Positions 6,249-13,900 of a stretch of 16,152 nt of DNA are shown here, piece by piece. Below the pieces are notes generated by a model. The model did no database searches, was not told where the DNA came from, and saw nothing but the letters and a program-made list of their open reading frames with translations. The DNA is from Candidatus Woesearchaeota archaeon. GTDB taxonomy: Archaea > Nanobdellota > Nanobdellia > Woesearchaeales > WJKV01. The position numbers and the translations under genes were made by a program. The stretch spans positions 1 to 16,152 of the forward strand of contig WJKV01000055.1 of the NCBI GenBank assembly GCA_014728875.1, written 5' to 3'. Within the stretch, counting starts at the first letter, position 1; every line of letters starts with the position of its first letter.

Positions 6249-8147
6249 CTATCTCAGCCTGACACTTTCAAGGTTTCTCGGCGCACTGGTCTCTACCTTG
6301 TATTTCTTGTGCAGCGAGCTCGCAAGATCAAGGCATCTTCTTGACTCGCCGTGCACGATGACGACTTTCCTCGGCTTTGGTTCGCATGCCCCTACAAAAT
6401 TGATCAGCTCGTTCCTTCCTGCGTGCCCTGTGAAGCCGTCAAGCTTGTGTATGTCCATCTTTACCTTTATCATCTCCCTTTTGTTCTTTCCTATTTCGAA
6501 TCCTATCTCCCTTTCGCCCAGCGCAAGCCTCTGCGCAAGCGTCCCAGGACCAAGATAACAGGTGAAGACAAGACTGTTATTTTTATTCTCTGCAAGAGCC
6601 TTGAAATACTGCACACTCGGCCCGCCAACCATCATACCAGATGTCGCGAGTATGATGCACGGTCCCTGCTCTTCGCAGATCTGTTTTCTTTCTTTCTGGC
6701 TGCCGACCCTGCTGAAGAACTCTGCAAGGAACGGATTGCTGTCCTTATGGAAGATCTGCTTCCTTACCTTGCTGTTCAAGAATTCAGGATATGCAGTGTG
6801 TATCGCAGTGATGTCCCATACCATTCCGTCGATGAAGACAGGAACTTTCGGCATAATTCCTTCCTTCACCATCTTCTCGATAATCAGCAGGACTTCCTGC
6901 GCCCTTCCGCTACCAAGCACAGGCATCAAGATTTTTCCGCCCCTCTTGATTGTGTTTGTGATTATTTCTGCGACTTCCTGCTCGCTGTCTTTTCTCGACG
7001 GCAGAACATTCTCTTTTCCGCCGTAAGTGGCTTCCATCATCAGGGTCTCCAGCCTCGGAAACTTTGTGACAGCGCCCTCCAGCAGATTGCTTCTCTCGTA
7101 TTTGAAATCGCCTGTGAACAGCATGTTATGCAGGCCGTTTCCTATATGCATGTGCACCATCGCGCTTCCCAATATGTGCCCTGCATTGTACAATGTGATC
7201 CTCACATCGGGAGTTATGTCGGTGACTTCGTCAAAATCAAGACATATAGTGTGCTTCACCATCTCCTTTATGTCGTCAGATGAAAACAAAGGTTCTTTTC
7301 CTTCTGCCCTCATGATCTTTATCATGTCCAACTGCAGAAGAGACATAACATCCCTTGTCGGTTCTGTACAATAAATGGGCCCTTTGTATCCATACTTGAA
7401 CAATAACGGCAGCAGACCGCTGTGGTCAACGTGAGAATGTGTTATGATCACTGCATCAAGCTCTTCCACATTTAGTTCAGGCAGTTCAAAATGAGGATAA
7501 GCAGCTTCATCGCCCGCAGAAACATCTACACCGCAGTCTAACAGGACCCTTGATTCCGGCGTCTGCAGTAAGACAGCGCTTCTTCCGACCTGTCTCGCAG
7601 CACCCATGAACGAGACCCTGATCCATTCCTGTCTTTTTCCTCTTGTCCATCCGCTGTAGATTCTTTTTCCTGTTTTATCTAAAAATTTTCTTCTGAAATC
7701 GTTATTCTCGTACAGAACCGCCCTGATGTTCTCTATCAGTTCTGACTTTATCGCAGGAGTTCTCCTTATCAAGGGGATCCATAAGGTCTGCTCTCTTATC
7801 TCCCTTAAAGTTGCTCCCTGCTTTCCGATCGCCAGTCCTGGCTTCTCTGTCTCTATTATGACCTGGCTTCTCTGGGGATCAAAGATTATCTGGGAAAGCC
7901 CTGCTTCCTCTGGAATCAGTTTTTCTATCATCTTCTTTGTCTTGTCCTGCGCAAGACAGATGCTGGAATCAGGTCTTAATTCAACTCTTTTCTTGAATTC
8001 ATCTACTGCTTTTCTTATGATTCCCTTATTGTCCAGGAAAAAGTCCTTGTCCTTTGTATACAGGACTATGTTGGCCCCTTCAAAACAAGCAAGGCTAATC
8101 CTTCTCTCTCCGACAATTTCTAAAACTTCTTTAAGGATGTCTCCCAT
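6249..8147 (-). CDS. fttA: aCPSF1/FttA, archaeal transcription termination ribonuclease
   Basis: This is a 632-residue KH, metallo-beta-lactamase and beta-CASP protein, about the full family length. aCPSF1 cleaves nascent RNA at U-rich 3' ends and acts as the archaeal termination factor FttA. Residues 1-70 are the first KH-like domain and 70-145 the second, with GKQG at 108-111. The lactamase fold has HSHVDH (H237, H239, D241, H242), H324 in NAGHILGSAM and D347 in FTGDF. The beta-CASP part spans about 370-560, and the last metal ligands are expected at H575 (GFTGHAGR) and H599 (VIVHGE). The C-terminus carries the family's dimerisation end. All catalytic residues are present, so it should be active. 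It follows psmB after 74 bases. The same pairing occurs in Methanocaldococcus (MJ1236/MJ1237). A weak TATA-like GATAAAAA near 8172-8179 may serve this gene. Confidence 0.95.
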   Translation of the reverse strand: MGDILKEVLEIVGERRISLACFEGANIVLYTKDKDFFLDNKGIIRKAVDEFKKRVELRPDSSICLAQDKTKKMIEKLIPEEAGLSQIIFDPQRSQVIIETEKPGLAIGKQGATLREIREQTLWIPLIRRTPAIKSELIENIRAVLYENNDFRRKFLDKTGKRIYSGWTRGKRQEWIRVSFMGAARQVGRSAVLLQTPESRVLLDCGVDVSAGDEAAYPHFELPELNVEELDAVIITHSHVDHSGLLPLLFKYGYKGPIYCTEPTRDVMSLLQLDMIKIMRAEGKEPLFSSDDIKEMVKHTICLDFDEVTDITPDVRITLYNAGHILGSAMVHMHIGNGLHNMLFTGDFKYERSNLLEGAVTKFPRLETLMMEATYGGKENVLPSRKDSEQEVAEIITNTIKRGGKILMPVLGSGRAQEVLLIIEKMVKEGIMPKVPVFIDGMVWDITAIHTAYPEFLNSKVRKQIFHKDSNPFLAEFFSRVGSQKERKQICEEQGPCIILATSGMMVGGPSVQYFKALAENKNNSLVFTCYLGPGTLAQRLALGEREIGFEIGKNKREMIKVKMDIHKLDGFTGHAGRNELINFVGACEPKPRKVVIVHGESRRCLDLASSLHKKYKVETSAPRNLESVRLR

Positions 8148-8204
8148 TTTAAACTAATTCAGATTTTTAATGTTTTTATCCAATGATTTTTAATGCATTT
8201 TTTT

Positions 8205-8219
8205 AAAAAATAAGAAAAA
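8205..8219 (-). terminator. U-tract terminator after psmB
   Basis: The minus transcript has U5 (8215-8219) and U6 (8205-8210) within 20 bases of the psmB stop, followed by an A7 run that could pair with the U6. This is the strongest U-rich end among the minus-strand gaps and a likely substrate for the aCPSF1 encoded next. Confidence 0.5.
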
Positions 8220-8221
8220 CT

Positions 8222-8863
8222 TTATTCAATGTTCCTTGATATCTTTTTCATGCTGTGCTTCTTGACGCCTGTGCTGGTAACAGTATATATCAGGATGCCT
8301 TCACCGCTGCCAGTATCCCTCTGGAGCGCAGCATTCACCGCCTTCTTCACCAATTTCACACCGTCTGCAACTGTCATGTCCTTTTTGTATCCTGCTTCAA
8401 GAACTCCAAGCGCAAAAACCATACCGCTTCCGCTCGCGACATAGTCCTTGTACGGAGTCAGACTTCCGTCAGGAAATACGTCATACAGATGCACGCCTTC
8501 ATCATCTGCCCCTCCAAACAGGAAATGCGCAATCCCCGGAAAGAAAGGCTGCCTTATGGTCTGGTACACCATATTGGAAAGCAGATTCGCAGATGCCTTC
8601 ACACCAGGCTTCTGTCCTGTCCTGACCTCCTTGAGCTTGATCTCAGCCTTTATCAGCTTGATCAAAAGCTGCAAGTCAGCAACATTGCCAGCCGTAGTAA
8701 CTGCCATGAAATCAGTGATGGGTATGATCTTCTCTACCTCTTTCTGCAGAATCATACCACCGGCTGTGCCTCGCATGTCCGCCCCCAAAACAACACCGTC
8801 TGAACACACAATACCGACAGTGGTTGTCCCGGTCTTTAATTTTTGACTCTCTTCGTTTACCAT
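8222..8863 (-). CDS. psmB: 20S proteasome beta subunit
   Basis: This is the catalytic beta subunit of the archaeal 20S proteasome. Two rings of seven sit between alpha rings and degrade unfolded proteins in the cytoplasm. The 213-residue precursor has a 12-residue propeptide ending in KTG, and autocleavage before T13 exposes the nucleophile. With T13 as mature Thr1, D29 (Asp17), R31 (Arg19) and K45 (Lys33) fall at the expected positions. The conserved ASGSG near 143-147 and RDTGSGEG near 182-189 are also present, so the subunit should be active. No alpha subunit or regulatory ATPase is in the window. A TATA box at 8911-8918 gives a leader of about 25 bases with an AGGA site, and U-rich termination signals follow. 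The neighbour is aCPSF1, as in several other archaea. Confidence 0.96.
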   Translation of the reverse strand: MVNEESQKLKTGTTTVGIVCSDGVVLGADMRGTAGGMILQKEVEKIIPITDFMAVTTAGNVADLQLLIKLIKAEIKLKEVRTGQKPGVKASANLLSNMVYQTIRQPFFPGIAHFLFGGADDEGVHLYDVFPDGSLTPYKDYVASGSGMVFALGVLEAGYKKDMTVADGVKLVKKAVNAALQRDTGSGEGILIYTVTSTGVKKHSMKKISRNIE

Positions 8864-8910
8864 TCTTATTCTTCCTAAGAACTCTTGTTGTATGTGTATA
8901 AATGTCTTAG

Positions 8911-8918
8911 TATATAAA
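8911..8918 (-). promoter_or_regulatory. TATA box for psmB
   Basis: Reads TTTATATA on the minus strand. The predicted transcript start is near 8888, 25 bases before the ATG. A second TATA-like element (ATTTATAC at 8895-8902) lies closer and could give a shorter, near-leaderless transcript. Confidence 0.55.
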
Positions 8919-8950
8919 GGTTGCGGTTTCTATTGTTCCCCCATATAAAT

Positions 8951-9475
8951 TCACAACCCATAATATTCTTTAATCTTTTCAGCACATTTTTTAGGTGAAA
9001 GATGTGTATTATCTATAACCAAGCTTTTCTTGAATGGAATTGCTTCAAATTTATTGCCTCTCTTGAGAACCGTCTTCATCTCTTTGGCGGTCTTGATCTT
9101 GCCGAACGGTTTCCTTGATTTGCTAGTGACCCGCTTGTATAATTTTTCTTCCTTGCATGATAATTTCACAAATAATATCTTTCCATTGTATCGCTCTAGT
9201 TTCTTAATAAGCTTTTTCACAAACTTATTCTGGACATTCTCATGCGCCATTGTGAATATCAAATCCACATTGTGTCTTGCAGCTGCCTCGAACATCTTGT
9301 ATGCGATCTCCCATTTCAGCTGATTGGTCATCTCATTCCGCTCTGGAAAAACAAAAGAAACATAATCAGCAGTCAGATGGCTATGGAACAATCTGAAACC
9401 TGTTATTTTGGCAAGCTGTTTTGCCACTGTCCATTTTCCGACAGCAGGCGGGCCATATATGTAAATTAGCTTCAT
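8951..9475 (-). CDS. Small P-loop NTPase, predicted kinase of the shikimate/adenylate-kinase-like type
   Basis: This is a 174-residue P-loop protein, with numbering from the ATG at 9475. The Walker A motif is IYGPPAVGKWT (G8 to T16). A substrate-side segment follows (HSHLTADYVSFVF), then a hydrophobic strand before VDLIFTMAHEN near 71-81 that may hold Walker B-like residues. A basic LID-like region lies near 118-140 (TSKSRKPFGKIK). The end (DNTHLSPKKCAEKIKEYYG) resembles small-molecule kinases. The acceptor is unknown. The open frame extends 17 codons further to a TTG at 9526, overlapping the upstream gene. I reject that extension because the P-loop strand begins at the ATG and a TATA box sits 26 bases before it, inside the extension. 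The mRNA is probably leaderless. Confidence 0.75.
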   Translation of the reverse strand: MKLIYIYGPPAVGKWTVAKQLAKITGFRLFHSHLTADYVSFVFPERNEMTNQLKWEIAYKMFEAAARHNVDLIFTMAHENVQNKFVKKLIKKLERYNGKILFVKLSCKEEKLYKRVTSKSRKPFGKIKTAKEMKTVLKRGNKFEAIPFKKSLVIDNTHLSPKKCAEKIKEYYGL

Positions 9476-9497
9476 GTTAGAAATTAAGTAAAATAGG

Positions 9498-9505
9498 TAT
9501 ATAAA
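9498..9505 (-). promoter_or_regulatory. TATA box that sets the kinase start (leaderless)
   Basis: Reads TTTATATA on the minus strand, centred 26 bases before the ATG at 9475. It sits in the 38-base spacer after the DUF5680-like gene. Its position excludes use of the upstream TTG at 9526. Confidence 0.6.
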
Positions 9506-9513
9506 GGTGACGC

Positions 9514-10002
9514 CTATTCCTTCCAAACAATAAACCCGCCCATGTAATCCTGCCTGAAGACTTCCTTGCCTTTGAAGAAGATTATCTCGGTGCCTTTGAA
9601 CTGTGCGATGTCTCCTTCGCTCTTGTCGATGTACATGAAATCTCCGTCCTTGATTTTGTCCGGGCCTCTGAACGGCCGTTCTGGACTGACTTTTTGCAGT
9701 GCTTTTCCGAGAAATTCAAAAACCTTGTGGGTAAAATCATGATCTCCGTGAAATTCAATCTTCATTCCGCCGTTGTAAGACATGTTCCAGATTGGTTTTC
9801 CTTTAAAGCGAATAACTTCCTGGCCAGGCGCTAAATAATAGCCAGCATAACTGTCGACATATTCAAGATCTCCTTCTTTGTACGGTGCGAACTCGACAAA
9901 ACCCGGCCTCTGCGGATTTTTAATCTTAGGTGCGTCGCCTGCATAGCCATGCATTCTGGCTCTCAATAAAAATTCAATCAGTTTATATTTTTCAAACACC
10001 AT
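9514..10002 (-). CDS. DUF5680-like protein with an internal repeat
   Basis: This is a 162-residue protein resembling the DUF5680 family from memory: an N-terminal helix (EFLLRARMHGYAG), then GDLEYVDSYAGYY, PGQEVIRFKGKPIWNMSYNGG, a helix (VFEFLGKALQ), PFRGP, and a second set of strands (GDFMYIDKSEGDIAQFKGTE). The two strand sets, about residues 43-80 and 118-157, align with each other: GDxxYxD, then G-x-E-[VI]-I-x-F-K-G-K, then Y-x-GG. This suggests a duplicated unit. Function is unknown. In bacteria the domain is sometimes attached to XRE-type regulators, but there is no DNA-binding helix here. No signal peptide or membrane segment is seen. The start is the ATG at 10002, not the adjacent TTG at 10005, because a TATA box lies 27 bases upstream and predicts a leaderless mRNA. 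Confidence 0.7.
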   Translation of the reverse strand: MVFEKYKLIEFLLRARMHGYAGDAPKIKNPQRPGFVEFAPYKEGDLEYVDSYAGYYLAPGQEVIRFKGKPIWNMSYNGGMKIEFHGDHDFTHKVFEFLGKALQKVSPERPFRGPDKIKDGDFMYIDKSEGDIAQFKGTEIIFFKGKEVFRQDYMGGFIVWKE

Positions 10003-10025
10003 CAAAGAAAGAAAAAAAACATTAT

Positions 10026-10033
10026 TATATAAA
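10026..10033 (-). promoter_or_regulatory. TATA box for the DUF5680-like gene (leaderless)
   Basis: Reads TTTATATA on the minus strand, centred about 27 bases before the ATG at 10002. It lies in the short gap after the radical SAM gene. No ribosome-binding site precedes the ATG. Confidence 0.55.
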
Positions 10034-10035
10034 TT

Positions 10036-10914
10036 TTATCTTAGCATCTTCAGTCCGCTGCCGGGCCTTGTGTCCCATTTGAATTCGACAGGGCCTGGGA
10101 CAGATTCAATGCAGTCGTATCCGAATTCTCTTGCAATGCGCGCTTCTTCCTTCGTCCTTTCGTGCACAGAAGGAGGATGCGTCTCAGCTGTCTCTTCTGA
10201 ACTTGGAAGATACAAAGCAAGACGGACTGCAAAATGTTCAGGATTGAAAATTTCTCTTAGCTTTCCTATGTTGACTTCGCAGTCTTCCATCAGGACAAAC
10301 GACAGGTTTATTTTTCTTTTGCCGACTATCTGCCTCCACTGGGCTCCGAACTCTGCGATCTCTTCAAAGCTCATCAGCTCTTTGTACGGGATCATTTTCT
10401 TTCTTTTTCTTTCGTTTGTTGTATGCATAGAGACATTTATCTGGAAACTTTCTTTGTATCCGTGCAGATAGCCCATCATGTATTCCAGTAATTTCTGTGA
10501 ATTCTTTGTATTAGGCATTATAGAGGCAAGCTGGAAACTCGGCGAGTATGTCTCTGCAATATTAACTACCCCGTCTATGGTGTCGGGATTCAGCAGGGGC
10601 TCTCCTGTTCTGGTCAGGCTCACCTTGAGAGGTTTGTCAGGATCAAACCAGGAAACATCTGAACCATCAACAGCCAGCCGCACCTGCTCAAGATGCTCTG
10701 CAGGAGAGACATTCCTGACAGTCTTGTAGTTCTTCAGGAAGCAGAAACTGCACCCTACAGGGCATCCTATCTGCGAGGTTATGGAAACAAGATTTTTGTG
10801 ATAATTCTCACCAGAAAAAACAGCTGTCTCGATCAGCTGTCCGTCTTGCGCCCTGTACACATTGATGTGTGCTCCAGGATAGAATCTGAATTGAGCCTCA
10901 AGTTTAAGCGCCAT
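10036..10914 (-). CDS. RlmN-like radical SAM protein lacking the methyl-transfer cysteines
   Basis: This is a 292-residue radical SAM enzyme. The [4Fe-4S] cluster motif is C51-x3-C55-x2-C58 in SQIGCPVGCSFCFLKNYK, and TRTGEPLLNP (101-110) is the GEP motif that contacts SAM. Layout and wording follow the RlmN/Cfr rRNA methyltransferases: SQxGCxxxCxFC, then RNVSPAEHLEQV, then VSMHTTNERKRKKMIP, then LSFVLMEDCEVN. The enzyme is shorter than RlmN and lacks its N-terminal HhH-like domain. The RlmN Cys118 position, seven residues before the first cluster Cys, is Ser44. At the C-terminal Cys355 position there is WDTRPGSG with no Cys. Methylation of A2503 by the RlmN mechanism is therefore doubtful, and the substrate is unknown. 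A TATA-like box 26 bases before the ATG predicts a leaderless mRNA. Confidence 0.8.
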   Translation of the reverse strand: MALKLEAQFRFYPGAHINVYRAQDGQLIETAVFSGENYHKNLVSITSQIGCPVGCSFCFLKNYKTVRNVSPAEHLEQVRLAVDGSDVSWFDPDKPLKVSLTRTGEPLLNPDTIDGVVNIAETYSPSFQLASIMPNTKNSQKLLEYMMGYLHGYKESFQINVSMHTTNERKRKKMIPYKELMSFEEIAEFGAQWRQIVGKRKINLSFVLMEDCEVNIGKLREIFNPEHFAVRLALYLPSSEETAETHPPSVHERTKEEARIAREFGYDCIESVPGPVEFKWDTRPGSGLKMLR

Positions 10915-10936
10915 TTATAAGCCATATAAGAATGAA

Positions 10937-10944
10937 TATTTAAA
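10937..10944 (-). promoter_or_regulatory. TATA-like box for the radical SAM gene (leaderless)
   Basis: Reads TTTAAATA on the minus strand, centred 26 bases before the ATG at 10914. It lies in the 38-base gap after the giant gene. The sequence is weaker than the other boxes, but the spacing matches three other genes here. CTTATAT at 10924-10930 is an alternative but too close to the start. Confidence 0.4.
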
Positions 10945-10952
10945 GCTTGACC

Positions 10953-13900
10953 TCATTTGCAGCACCTTTCCCCGTCGCACGGCCCGAGGTCTGTCTCATC
11001 GTCTGCACAGTTAGGCTTGCACGTTCCGCCCTTTCTCTGGCATTCAAGCTCGAGCGGTGTTCCCAGCACAAGGCTCTCCTGCCCGCTCTTTATCACTGTT
11101 ATTGCTGCTTCGCCTGTCTTCCCTTCTGCATCAGCAGCCCTTATTATAAGATCGAATGCGTCGCCTGAATTATACTGATACTTCAGCTGCTGCGGTCCCA
11201 GGAATGAATAGGTTCCTGTCACAGGATCAGGCTCTATCCTGTCAAGCTTGTTGATGTAATATCCTTCGTAAGGTTCTTTCTTCTGCTTGTCTGCATTCTC
11301 AGGCCGGGCGTTCCATTCCCTCGCAGCTTCTGTCGCAGAAAGCCAGGACTTCTGGTCATAAAGCGCTGCGCTTTCAATCTCTTTACAGTCGTCCCACATT
11401 GTAAAGACAACTTCACTGTTCTTTGTATAGAAAGTTTTCATGTCCTGTGTTATGAGGCTGTCTTTCAACGGCAGGACAAATTCCACTTTTGGATTCTCTT
11501 TGCAGTCTTTTGGAGGGACGTCCCTGAAAGTGAATGACAATTGTTTGCTCTGCACCTGTTCCCTTCCGAAAGGAACGAGATCATCCCTGTTGTCTATTAT
11601 GCCGTTCTGGTCAACATCGTGATAAAGGGTGAGATTCAATTTGTAATTTCCAGGAGGGAAGTCTGTCTCAGGCGCCTGTCTGGTCAGTCTTGACTTCCGC
11701 GGAGCAGGAAGCACTCTTGTCTCGAGCACGTCGGGCCCTGCAAATATCCGCATCCTCACGCTGTCATCCTCGCCTACGGCTTCGATGGAATAAGTTATCT
11801 TGTTCACCACTGCCTGTTCTTTTGCAGTGCATCTGAAGTCCATCCCGTCCTGCGAGCAGTCAAAAGCGTCACTGTCAGCAACAGAGAACAAGAGTATTTT
11901 CCTGTCAGAATAGTCAACAGCATTCTCTGCCTTGACTGTCATCTCATCGCCTTCCTGCAGAACAACGCTCTTGTCTATGCCCAGCGTCGAAAGGCCGACT
12001 TTCTCGCCCTCGACAACAAGCTGTTCTGCAACACCAGAAACACCGACCGCTTCTGCAAAAGTATGGACATTGTTCACATAGATTCCTTTTGCTCCAGACA
12101 GATCTATCTTCCAGGACGCGAGCTTGTTCGGATCATCCTTGTTTGTTACAGCATCATTGTTCGGTTTTGTCAGGCTGTACACAAGATAGATGTCGGGCTG
12201 GGGACCTGCCTCTGCTCCTGCGATTGAAGGCGCCATTGATGCGACTTCTGATTTCACAACAACACTGTTGCCGGGATAATAAGTGCTCACTCCAGAAGGA
12301 GACAAAGCGCTTGACCTGTATTCGACTGCCTGCAGGGCGCCGCTTATTGTCTCGCACATGATCCCGGGAGGGACGACCTGGAAATGACACTGCGCAATCA
12401 TAGGAGACTTTCTTATTATCTGTTCTTTCTTTATCTTATGCTTGGTCTGGTCTCCTAATTGATAAGTAAGATCAAGGATGGCAACATTTCCCCAGTAGCG
12501 GGCTTTCTCGTCTGTATAGAAAATGTTTGTCTCGATGCTGCTGTCAGTCTCGACAAAGACGCCCTCTTCATAGATGATGACAGGTGCACCCGGCGGGCAG
12601 TATTCTCCGCCAGGCTCGCGTTTGTCGCAAACGATTTTCACTGTACCTGTCACCCTTTGTCCTCCAGAAAGGATGCCGAGAGTGAGATAATAATTGATTG
12701 ATGCTTCGCCTGTGAACGGATTCCAGGCATTGAATCTTGACTCAGGTATCATCGGCCCGATTACAGGCGCGACAGGAACCCTTGTCGCCCGCTGGAAAAC
12801 ATCCCTGAGGTCGCTCCAGTCGCCTGTTATCGCTGCAATGCACGCCTTGTGCACCAGCTGGTCAGTGGAGAGGCCGAACCTGTTCATTATCAGTCCGCCG
12901 TATCTCTGCTGAAGACGCTCATTAACTTCCTTGAAGTTTCCCCTGAACGTGCTCCCCTCGCCAGAACTGAAAGAGCCGAAACCTTTTCCAGTCAAGAACT
13001 TCTTTATCGCCCATGTTATCAGATCGCAGACATACTGCGCAAATAATCTTTCACAATAACCGCCCCTGACTTCGCCGATCATTGCCTGCTGAAGGCATTT
13101 CTTCATCCCTTCGCTGACTCTAAGGAAATTGCTAAGATGTCCTCTCACACCGCTCACGCAGCCGCACTGCAGCGACAGGAACACATCATCATAAGGATTG
13201 ACCTCGCCCTCGTCATTGAGGGCATCTGCATCTGCAGGCCAGCACTTGGTCTCGTGGAAGCCCGGCGGCCCTTCTGAATAACAGCCCACGCTTCCTGAAG
13301 TTGCGCTCGCTGCGGCATACGCGCTCTGGTTCAATGTTGTGCAGGCATAACGCAGTGTTCCTGCTTCTGTAGTCATAGGAGTTCTCGAACCGGCCTGGAA
13401 AGTTCCGGTGCTCCTTGCACCTCCTCTTCTTGAAACAGTCGATTTGAATCTTATAGGCACCTGGCTCTCGTTCACAGACCGTATCTCGATTGCATTCTCT
13501 CCCTGCGCGCAGATAGGCCTTCCTTCGAGCGTCCGGGCTTTGCTTCCGGGAACCCATCTGTAGGTGGTCGTCATGCCGTCGACTTCCTGCCTGAAAGCCA
13601 CATCCTCTGGCTTCGGCTGCAATTCAAGCGGCTCTTCTTTTTCCTTGTCGCCCGGCGCATAGTATTTTTCTTTTTCCTCATCATAAACATATTCCCTGCC
13701 TTCCACGCTTGTCACTTTCTTGACTTTCTCGCAGTCAGGAGGGATCGTAGGGCACCATACCCTGTCGCACACCATGTACATCCTTTTCTCGTTCTCGGGC
13801 GTGGCGCCGCCTGCAAGCCAGCTGTAGACAGTCATCGCGACACAGCCCACTGTCGTGGCGATGGTAGCTTTCTCTGCGATGTCGACTGCCTTCTCAAGGA

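Noticed and set aside
6351..7283. A 310-codon plus-strand open frame opposite aCPSF1
   Set aside because: It is antisense to the catalytic core of a highly conserved protein and its translation is rich in Cys and His in the random way typical of shadow frames.
9476..9526. N-terminal extension of the kinase from a TTG codon
   Set aside because: It overlaps the previous gene's stop and contains the TATA box; the P-loop strand begins right at the ATG at 9475.
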